DNA of 64,000 nt from Actinospica acidithermotolerans (GTDB lineage: Bacteria; Actinomycetota; Actinomycetes; Streptomycetales; Catenulisporaceae), in contig NZ_JAGSOH010000008.1 of the NCBI RefSeq assembly GCF_018139625.1, forward strand, positions 1 through 64,000, written 5' to 3'. The translations under genes were made by a program, and so were the position numbers. Below are positions 57,793 through 64,000 of the stretch, piece by piece (position 1 is the first letter of the stretch; the number at the start of each line of letters is the position of its first letter). The notes below the pieces were generated by a model, which saw nothing but the letters and a program-made list of their open reading frames with translations, did no database searches and was not told the origin of the DNA.

Positions 57793-58776
57793 TCACGCGT
57801 CCAGCCATCCGGCCTGCGCTGCCTTGATCCCCGCCTCGAACCGGCTGCCGGCGTTGAGCCGCTCGCAGAGTTCGTTCATGATCCGGCGGATGGTGCGGTC
57901 GCTGACCGCCAGCCGGGCGGCGGCGGCCTCGTCGGTCAGCCCCGAGGCGAGCAGCCGCAGCACCTCGCGCTCCCGCGGATTGAGTCCGTGCCGATCGTGC
58001 ACGGGGCCGGAGCCGAACGGGACGGCCGTGTTCCAGACGCTCTCGAAGAACGCGGCCAGCGTGTGCACGAGGCCGGGGTCGGTCACCTGGAGGGCGCCCT
58101 TGACCGTCGCGCGGGTGTCCAGCGGGACGAACGCGATCCTGCGGTCGATGATGAGCAGCCGGTGCGGCAGCGTAGGCGCGGTGCGCACCTCGCTGCCCGC
58201 CTCGGTGAGCCACTGGGCGTGCGCCGCGGTCGCCAGGTCGTAGCGGCACGCGTCCTGAACGATCTCGCGGATCGTCACCCCGCGCTCCAGCACCCTGGCG
58301 TTGTTGCGGCGGGCCGCCTCCAGGTCGGCCGCGGCCCGCGCGGCGCCCGGGGTGATGCCGAGCACCTCGCTCCCGGCGTTCTCGGCGTGCTGCTCGATCC
58401 TGGCTATCACCGCGTCGACGCCGAGTACGTGTTCGACGCTGCTCCCCGATCCCTGCGCCGCGGCCCGGTCCGCGATCAGCTCGGCGATCTTCGCCTGGGA
58501 GGCGATGATGCGCGCGCGCCGCTGCTCAAGTTCCGCGTTGTGCCGGTTCAGCAGCCGCTGCAGCCCGACCTGCGGATCGACCGCCCGCCAGCCGTCGGCC
58601 CGTTCGGAGGAGCGGCGCACCAGCGCGAGCTCGAACATCTGGTCCAGGGCCTGGCGCACCCGGTCCTCGTCCAGGCCGAGCGCGCGGCACAGCTCGTCCA
58701 CCCCGTAGGTCCGCTCGGCGAGCAGGGTCCGGTAGACGTCCTCCGCGGTCTCGTCCAGGCCCAACGCGTCCAGCAT
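57793..58776 (-). CDS. TrmB/LuxR-type transcriptional regulator
   Basis: A 327-residue regulator without a receiver domain. The N-terminal third is a TrmB-like winged helix (LLAERTYGVDELCRALGLDEDRVRQALDQMFELALVRR). The middle part (residues 70-245) has a PLD-like or sensor fold (ERGVTIREIVQDACRYD, LLIIDRRIAFVPLD). The C-terminus has a LuxR helix-turn-helix (LNPREREVLRLLASGLTDEAAAARLAVSDRTIRRIMNEL). Actinomycetes use this architecture for secondary-metabolite and small-peptide loci. It diverges from the peptide/oxygenase/NRPS-like operon and is its likely regulator. Confidence 0.9.
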   Translation of the reverse strand: MLDALGLDETAEDVYRTLLAERTYGVDELCRALGLDEDRVRQALDQMFELALVRRSSERADGWRAVDPQVGLQRLLNRHNAELEQRRARIIASQAKIAELIADRAAAQGSGSSVEHVLGVDAVIARIEQHAENAGSEVLGITPGAARAAADLEAARRNNARVLERGVTIREIVQDACRYDLATAAHAQWLTEAGSEVRTAPTLPHRLLIIDRRIAFVPLDTRATVKGALQVTDPGLVHTLAAFFESVWNTAVPFGSGPVHDRHGLNPREREVLRLLASGLTDEAAAARLAVSDRTIRRIMNELCERLNAGSRFEAGIKAAQAGWLDA

Positions 58777-59019
58777 CAGATGTTCCTCCCATGACCCGCC
58801 GTTTCCCCGCGTCGATTCTTCCGAGTCGCCCGCGCCCGGACAAGGAATGTCGGCGGAATCTCACTCCGTGGCCACCGGCCGTGTCCAGGTCCGGACAGAC
58901 CGCTTCCGGGCACGCCGCGCCCCTGGACCGGCCCGATCGGCCGACGGCAGGGTGGACTCCGTCCCCCCGATGTGCCGGGAACCGGCGTATCAGTACCCGC
59001 TCACGAAGGTGAAGAAGCC

Positions 59020-59181
59020 GTGCAGACAAACGCCCGCCGCCTCATCGCAGCCCTCGTCCTCACCCTCGGCCTGGGTCTCGCGGTCGCGACGCTCGGCGGC
59101 GTCCGGCACGCCGCGACGCCCGCCGACACGGCCTCGTCCGCGACGTCCACCGCGTCGGCCGACGACCTTTCCTGGGGCTGA
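59020..59181 (+). CDS. Small exported peptide, C-terminus DDLSWG
   Basis: A 53-residue peptide: a basic N-terminus (QTNARR), a 19-residue hydrophobic segment (LIAALVLTLGLGLAVATLGG) and a polar Ala/Thr/Ser tail ending ADDLSWG. It has a signal-peptide-like or single-helix anchor, so the tail is exported. The GTG start has GAAGGTGAAG upstream. It lies 65 bp before the oxygenase gene and next to a divergent TrmB/LuxR-type regulator. I do not recognise a named family. It could be a precursor of a signalling or modified peptide, or a membrane anchor. Confidence 0.65.
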   Translation: MQTNARRLIAALVLTLGLGLAVATLGGVRHAATPADTASSATSTASADDLSWG

Positions 59182-59246
59182 CCGCCGGCGGACCGCGCCG
59201 TCCGATCCATCCACTTTCGATCAACCCGCCTCTCAGGAGAGCTCGC

Positions 59247-60281
59247 ATGACCACGGTTACCACCGAACCGCGTTCGATCATGTCGACCACCTGGTCGATC
59301 ACCCCGGAATTCACGCTGACCGAGCAGGAGCGGGCCGACCTTCACGCCGCCCTGTCGACGACGACGGTCTCCCCGTACCGCAACTACGCGGCGTTCACCC
59401 AGCAGGTGACCGAGGTCATCCGCTCCGGCGCGGTACCCCGGCGGTTCCTCGACTTCGTCGCCACCCTGGCCGGCCGGGACCGGAACGCCGAACCGGTCGT
59501 GGTCATCAAGAACGTCCCCTTCGACGCGGACGTGCCGGTCTTCGACTTCGCCGAGCCGGTCAGCTCCAAGTACCAGCTCAAGACGACGTTCGTCGCCGAG
59601 GCGATGCTCGCCCTGTTCGCCCAGCTCGCCGGGACGCCGAGCATCGGCTACGTGAACGTCAACGACGGGGACGTGTTCCAGGACATCTACCCGAAGGAGT
59701 CGATGGCGGCCTCGCAGTCGCAGAAGGCGCTCAAGGAGATCCACTTCCACAAGGATCTCGCCAACCACTTCGTCCGGCCCGACCAGGTGTACATGGTCGG
59801 CATGCGCAGCCACCGGCAGAACGAGGTCTACACCTCGTTCGTGCGCAACATCGACATCTGGGAGTGCTTCAGCGAGGAAGAGCTCGAACTGCTGCGCGGC
59901 CGCAACTTCTACACGCCGTTCGACGACCTGACCGTCGTCGGCAGCAAGGAACTCGGCGACGCGGACCTGCACCCGGTCCTCGGGCCGATCGGCGACCTGC
60001 GCTACTTCGAGACCCGCACCCGCGGGATCAACGAGCAGGCGCGGGAGGTGCTCGCGAAGCTCGACGAAGCGCTGCACGCGCTCAAGCAGAGGGTCTTCAT
60101 CGAACCCGGAGATTTCGTGATCACGTACAACAACTGTACGATCCACGCCAAGGAAGTCGTCGCGGTCGCGGACGAGGAGTTGCTGCGCACCCGCTGGATC
60201 ATCAAGACAGTGAACGTCGACTCCATCGCGCCCCACCTCGGCCACCTGGTGCCGGGCACCGACTACCTCGTGAACGGCTGA
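59247..60281 (+). CDS. Fe(II)/2-oxoglutarate-dependent oxygenase, TauD/AsnO-like
   Basis: A 344-residue non-heme iron oxygenase resembling the clavaminate synthase/asparagine oxygenase group. The iron facial triad is evident: His168-x-Asp170 (IHFHKDLANH) and distal His300 (DFVITYNNCTIHAKE), with an Arg near 314-316 (LRTRW) to bind 2-oxoglutarate. Asp170 is kept, so it should hydroxylate or desaturate rather than halogenate. It lies 7 bp before a carrier-thioesterase gene, so its substrate may be a carrier-bound amino acid. ATG 59247 follows AGGAG. Confidence 0.9.
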   Translation: MTTVTTEPRSIMSTTWSITPEFTLTEQERADLHAALSTTTVSPYRNYAAFTQQVTEVIRSGAVPRRFLDFVATLAGRDRNAEPVVVIKNVPFDADVPVFDFAEPVSSKYQLKTTFVAEAMLALFAQLAGTPSIGYVNVNDGDVFQDIYPKESMAASQSQKALKEIHFHKDLANHFVRPDQVYMVGMRSHRQNEVYTSFVRNIDIWECFSEEELELLRGRNFYTPFDDLTVVGSKELGDADLHPVLGPIGDLRYFETRTRGINEQAREVLAKLDEALHALKQRVFIEPGDFVITYNNCTIHAKEVVAVADEELLRTRWIIKTVNVDSIAPHLGHLVPGTDYLVNG

Positions 60282-60288
60282 ACCCACC

Positions 60289-61374
60289 ATGGCTGAACGC
60301 ACTGTCGCCGACGCTACCCGCGCGGCGTGGACGAGCGTGCTCGGAGCGGCGCCGCTCGACGACGACGACAACTTCTTCGAGGCCGGCGGCGACTCGCTCT
60401 CCGCGCTCGAGCTCGTCACGATCCTCGGCGACGAGCTCGGCGCGAACGTCCCGATGGCCGAGCTGTACCGGGCGCCGACCTTCGGCGCGCTGGTCGCGCT
60501 GGCCGCCGGCGAGGGCGACGAGGCGGATGTGCCGACCGCGCACCACACGACCGGCCGGACGCTGGTCAGGCTGCGCCGCGGCGGGGCCGGACGGCTCTGG
60601 TGCTTCCTGCCGCCGCTCTCCGGGGCGGTCACCCGGTACGCGCCGATGCCCCGGCTGCTCCCGCCCGGCGACGCCATCTGGGCGATGGAGACCCCGGCCG
60701 AGCTCTCGGGCGCGGGCATGGCCGTGCTGATCCGCGGGCTGGCCGACCGGATCGCGGCGGAGGATCTCAGCGCGTTCCAGACGATCGTGCTGTCCGGCTA
60801 CTCGCTCGGCGGCGTGTTCGCGCACGAGCTGGCGCGCGAGCTCGAGACCCGGCTCGACGGCCCGAAGGTGGTCGCGCTGCTGCTCGATCCCCCGGACCCG
60901 ATCGAGTTCCGGCCGTCGCTCGACGACTCCTTCGACATCTTCGTCCGGGTCGGCTGGCGCATCCCGGAGCCGGCCGCCTCGTTCGTCGACGCCGACGGCG
61001 GCTACCGGCTCGACCTGGTCGCGGCGGCGGCGCGCGCGGCGGGAACCCTGCCCGCGGCCGCGCCCGACACGGAGGTCTCCGACGCGTGGACCGTCTACGC
61101 GTCGAACGCCCGGATCCTGGAGGGGCACGTCGTCACCCGCGGCGCTGGTCTGACGTTCATGCTGCAGTGCGACTCCGACGCCGAGGTGCCCGCGGGCGGC
61201 TGGGGCGCCGCGGAGCGCGCCAAGGGGGCGTGGGCCGACGCGGTCGAGCCCGAGCATGTCAACGTCCTGCGAGCCGACCACTTCGCCATGATGGAGCCGC
61301 CGAACGACCAGGCCGTCGGGCGTTGGCTGGTCGCCTCGGCCGACCGGGCCACCGCCCTGGCCGGGATCTCGTGA
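60289..61374 (+). CDS. Peptidyl carrier-thioesterase didomain protein
   Basis: A 361-residue NRPS fragment. Residues 1-75 form a peptidyl carrier protein with the phosphopantetheine site DNFFEAGGDSLSALEL (Ser36). After a short linker, residues 90-360 form a type I thioesterase: GYSLGG with nucleophile Ser172, an Asp near 198 (LLDPPDP) and a His near 337 (RADHFAMMEP). There is no condensation or adenylation domain in this chain; the adenylation domain is encoded next, with the stop and start codons overlapping by one base. It would hold and then release a single amino acid. Confidence 0.93.
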   Translation: MAERTVADATRAAWTSVLGAAPLDDDDNFFEAGGDSLSALELVTILGDELGANVPMAELYRAPTFGALVALAAGEGDEADVPTAHHTTGRTLVRLRRGGAGRLWCFLPPLSGAVTRYAPMPRLLPPGDAIWAMETPAELSGAGMAVLIRGLADRIAAEDLSAFQTIVLSGYSLGGVFAHELARELETRLDGPKVVALLLDPPDPIEFRPSLDDSFDIFVRVGWRIPEPAASFVDADGGYRLDLVAAAARAAGTLPAAAPDTEVSDAWTVYASNARILEGHVVTRGAGLTFMLQCDSDAEVPAGGWGAAERAKGAWADAVEPEHVNVLRADHFAMMEPPNDQAVGRWLVASADRATALAGIS

Positions 61375-62855
61375 TGGCCGGGACCGGAAGCGTGCTGAGC
61401 CGACTGCTCGAGGCGGCCTCGGCCGACCCGGCCGCGCCCGCGCTCATCGACGGCGCGCGCGTGGTCGGCTACGGCGAACTGCTCGACGCGGCGCGCGGCG
61501 TGGCCGCGGACATCCCGGCCGACGCCGGACGGCTGATCGGCATCCGGATGGGCCGCGGCTGGGCCGCGGTCGCGGCGATGATCGGCGTGCTCTCGACCGG
61601 TCGTGCCTACGTGCCGGTCGACCCGGCCTATCCGGAACCGCGGCAGCGCTACATCGAGGCCGACGCGCGCCTCGGCCACGTGGTCGAGGACGGCCCGGAC
61701 GGCCCGCGGGTGCTGCGGCTCGGCGGTGACCCGGGCCACGAGGTGCCGGACAACGCGATGTACGTGATCTACACCTCGGGTTCGACGGGTGCCCCCAAGG
61801 GCGTCGTCGTCACGCAGGACAACGTGACCTCGCTGCTGGACGCGGCCACCGCGGACGTCCGGATCCGGCCGGGACGGCGTTGGAGCATCTTCCATTCGCT
61901 CTCGTTCGACTTCAGCGTGTGGGAGGTGTGGGGGGCGCTGCTCAGCGGCGGCTGCGGAGTGCTCGTCGACCGGGAGACCGCCCTCGACCCGCAGCTGTTC
62001 GGGGAGCTGCTGCGCGACGCCCACGTCAACGTCCTGTCGATCGTGCCGTCCGCCTTCGCCGGCCTCGTGCGCGCCGCGGCCAAATCCGGCCTGCGGCTGC
62101 CCGATCTCGGCACGGTGGTCTTCGGCGGCGAGGCCGTACGCTTGGGCGATGTCGCGCAGTGGTGGCAGGCGGGAGTCGCCCCCGAGTGCGCCATGATCAA
62201 CATGTACGGCATCACGGAGACCACGGTGCACGTGACCGCGTGCCGGCTGACGCCCGACGCGCTGGCCTCGGCGACCCCGGGACGCACGCCGATCGGCAGG
62301 CCGCTGTCGAACGCGACGGTCCGGGTGAGCCGCGACGGCGGAGCGACGGTCTGCGCCGACGGCGAGCCGGGCGAGATGATCGTCCTCGGCGCCGGCGTCT
62401 CCGAGGGCTACCTGGACCGGCCCGGGCTGACCGCCGAACGCTTCCCGGTGCTCGACGGGCAGCGCGCCTACCGCTCGGGGGATTGGGGCGTGCGCACCCC
62501 GGACGGCGAGCTGTGCTACGTCGGCCGGATCGACAACCAGGTCAAGATCCGCGGCCATCGGATCGAGCTCGGCGAGATCGAGGGGATCCTCGAGCAGCAC
62601 GACGACATCGCCGCGGCGGCCTGCGTGATCCACCGGGCGGACGGACGGCCCGAGCGCCTGGTGGCGTACGTCGTCGGGCGCGCGGTCGCACCGGAACCGC
62701 GGGCGCTGCGCGGCTGGATGGCCACGCGGGTGCCGGCCCACCTGGTCCCGACCCGGATAGTCCCCCTGGAGGAGCTGCCGATGACGGCCCACGGCAAGGT
62801 GGACCGCGCCGCGCTGAGCGAGCGGGCGGCCGAGCAGTTCGAGGCGGCGGCATGA
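61374..62855 (+). CDS. Stand-alone adenylation domain, threonine-like specificity
   Basis: A 493-residue NRPS A domain. Core motifs: A3 YTSGSTGAPKGV, A4 FDFSVWE, A5 NMYGITETT, A7 YRSGDWG, A8 GRIDNQVKIRGHRIELGEIE and A10 TAHGKVDR with the catalytic Lys. Aligned to PheA, the ten specificity positions read DFWSVGMVHK, one or two changes from the threonine code DFWNIGMVHK, so L-threonine or a close analogue is the predicted substrate. It should load the carrier protein encoded just upstream. ATG 61374 overlaps the previous stop (TGATG); an in-frame GTG is one codon earlier. Confidence 0.93.
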   Translation: MAGTGSVLSRLLEAASADPAAPALIDGARVVGYGELLDAARGVAADIPADAGRLIGIRMGRGWAAVAAMIGVLSTGRAYVPVDPAYPEPRQRYIEADARLGHVVEDGPDGPRVLRLGGDPGHEVPDNAMYVIYTSGSTGAPKGVVVTQDNVTSLLDAATADVRIRPGRRWSIFHSLSFDFSVWEVWGALLSGGCGVLVDRETALDPQLFGELLRDAHVNVLSIVPSAFAGLVRAAAKSGLRLPDLGTVVFGGEAVRLGDVAQWWQAGVAPECAMINMYGITETTVHVTACRLTPDALASATPGRTPIGRPLSNATVRVSRDGGATVCADGEPGEMIVLGAGVSEGYLDRPGLTAERFPVLDGQRAYRSGDWGVRTPDGELCYVGRIDNQVKIRGHRIELGEIEGILEQHDDIAAAACVIHRADGRPERLVAYVVGRAVAPEPRALRGWMATRVPAHLVPTRIVPLEELPMTAHGKVDRAALSERAAEQFEAAA

Positions 62856-64000
62856 CGGCGGCCGACCCCGGCGCGATCATCGTCGTGCTCGGTCCCGGCT
62901 CACCGAGCCCGGCCCGGATAGTCCGCGCCGCCACGCCGTACCGCGTCGTGTTCGCAACGGCGCGGGCGGCGGCCGGCGACGCCGCGCGGGAGTCGACCGC
63001 CGTGCTCGCCGCCTCGCTCGCGCCGCTGATCGAGGTGGGCCCCGACGAGCCGGGAACGGCGGTGCCGCTGCTCGCGGCGCACCGGCCCGTCGGCATCACC
63101 ACGTTCGCCGACGGCGCGCTCGAGCTGACCGCCGAGCTGGCGGCCGCGCTCGGACTCGACTACCACTCGGCCGACGCCGTCGCCGCGCTGACCGGCAAGT
63201 CCCGCCAGCGGGCCCGCCTCGCGGATGCCGGCGTCGATCGCACCCGCTCGGTCGTCGTCACCGACCGAGCCGAGCTCGAAGCCGCCCTGTCCCGCTGCCC
63301 GGCGGTGGTCAAGCCGCAGCGCGGCCAGGGCAGCGTGCAGACCTACCTGGTCCGCGATCCCGGGCACCTTCCGGCCGATCTCCCGGTCGGGCCGGACCGG
63401 CCGTTCGTCGTCGAGGAGTACCTGGCCGGACGCGACGAGCATCCTTTCGGCGACTACGTCTCCGTCGAGACCGTCAGCGTGGACGGCCGGGTCCACGTGC
63501 TCGGCGTGACCGGCAAACTCGCGTTGCTGCCGCCGTTCCGCGAGCAGGCCGCGTTCGTCCCGGCCCGCCTCGATCCGGCGGAGTCGGCTGCGGTCGCCGA
63601 TCTCGCGGCGCGCGCCGTATCAGCCGTCGGCGTCGCCCGCGGCCTCGCCCACACGGAGATCAAGCTGACGCCGGACGGCCCTCGCGTCATCGAGGTCAAC
63701 GGGCGGCTCGGCGGGTTCATCGATGAGCTGTACGCCAGGGCGTTCGGCCTCGATCTGCTCGCGATCGAGCTCGCCCTGGCCGCCGGGGCGAGCGCTCCAC
63801 TCGATCACGAGCCCGCCGGACAGGTGTACTACCAGTACTTCAACCTCGGGCCGACCGGAGGCGGGACCTTCGTCGGCACGGAAGGGGTCGCCGCCGTGCG
63901 CGCGCTGGCGGGTGTGACGGGGTATCGGCCGCTCGTGGCGCGGGGAGCGAGCATCCCGGCCGGCGTCTCCACCACCGAACTGGACCTGCTCACCGGCCAC
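62852..64000 (+). CDS. ATP-grasp ligase, truncated by window end
   Basis: At least 383 residues, open to the last base. The frame starts at ATG 62852 and overlaps the adenylation gene by 4 bp (ATGA). The central ATP-grasp fold shows AVVKPQRGQGSVQTYLV (ATP-binding Lys), FVVEEYLAGRDEH, HTEIKLTPDG and metal-binding VIEVNGRLGGFIDELY. The last motif is typical of L-amino-acid ligases and carnosine synthase-like enzymes, which join amino acids through acyl phosphates. It probably couples the threonine-derived product to another amino acid. The C-terminal end is not in the window. Confidence 0.9.
   Translation, partial: MTAADPGAIIVVLGPGSPSPARIVRAATPYRVVFATARAAAGDAARESTAVLAASLAPLIEVGPDEPGTAVPLLAAHRPVGITTFADGALELTAELAAALGLDYHSADAVAALTGKSRQRARLADAGVDRTRSVVVTDRAELEAALSRCPAVVKPQRGQGSVQTYLVRDPGHLPADLPVGPDRPFVVEEYLAGRDEHPFGDYVSVETVSVDGRVHVLGVTGKLALLPPFREQAAFVPARLDPAESAAVADLAARAVSAVGVARGLAHTEIKLTPDGPRVIEVNGRLGGFIDELYARAFGLDLLAIELALAAGASAPLDHEPAGQVYYQYFNLGPTGGGTFVGTEGVAAVRALAGVTGYRPLVARGASIPAGVSTTELDLLTGH

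Noticed and set aside
59247-60281. The oxygenase as a SyrB2-type halogenase
   Set aside because: Halogenases replace the iron-binding Asp with Gly or Ala; here His-Lys-Asp is intact.
1-64000. tRNA, rRNA, CRISPR array, insertion sequence or prophage
   Set aside because: I saw no cloverleaf, rRNA core, spaced direct-repeat array, transposase, integrase or att-like repeats.

Overview
The window is very GC-rich (codon third positions almost all G/C, many GTG and a few TTG starts) and carries a complete mycofactocin locus, actinobacterial-type cytochromes P450, MMPL and two-component genes, many TetR regulators and an NRPS-like cluster. This fits an actinomycete, probably filamentous and soil-dwelling; the genus cannot be fixed from the sequence alone. 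I see no rRNA, tRNA, CRISPR array, insertion sequence or prophage.

Region 1 (370-21143) is a catabolic gene set. It has six short-chain dehydrogenases, three of them of the mycofactocin-coupled (carveol dehydrogenase-like) type, a Baeyer-Villiger-type flavin monooxygenase, an MFS transporter, an HpcH/HpaI aldolase, a zinc-type alcohol dehydrogenase, an isocitrate lyase/PEP mutase-family enzyme, a cupin, an enoyl-CoA hydratase-family protein, a fused FAD/Fe-S 2-hydroxyacid dehydrogenase and pyruvate carboxylase. A TetR and a GntR regulator sit inside it. A plausible reading is alcohol to ketone to lactone, then C-C cleavage and C3/C4 entry into central metabolism; the substrate is unknown and an alicyclic or terpenoid alcohol is a guess. 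Shared palindromes tie distant promoters of this region together.

Region 2 (21140-33943) is the mycofactocin locus: mftG divergent from mftABCDEF, then mftR on the opposite strand, flanked by two P450s. The second P450 comes with its own ferredoxin, ferredoxin reductase and an SDR. The mft genes would supply the cofactor that the coupled SDRs of region 1 need.

Region 3 (34072-43715) contains two paralogous OmpR-type regulators with atypical receiver domains, a secreted SGNH-hydrolase lipoprotein, a NarL-type response regulator and sensor kinase, an MMPL exporter and a small membrane protein. Five promoters here carry the same ~45-bp module, which defines a local regulon.

Region 4 (43824-55280) is a series of regulator/target pairs: MerR; Rrf2 with an MBL-fold hydrolase; TetR with aldehyde dehydrogenase; TetR with a quinone oxidoreductase-like MDR protein; a second NarL-type two-component pair; a membrane protein with a methyltransferase; and TetR with an NmrA-like reductase. 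Most pairs have a clear inverted-repeat operator.

Region 5 (55434-64000) holds a secreted Ig-like/carbohydrate-binding-like protein, a TrmB/LuxR-type regulator, and a divergent operon running off the end of the window. That operon encodes a 53-residue exported peptide, a 2-oxoglutarate/Fe(II) oxygenase, a carrier-thioesterase didomain, a stand-alone adenylation domain whose specificity residues read as threonine-like, and an ATP-grasp ligase. It looks like a small pathway for tailoring a carrier-bound amino acid and is the most likely undescribed system here.
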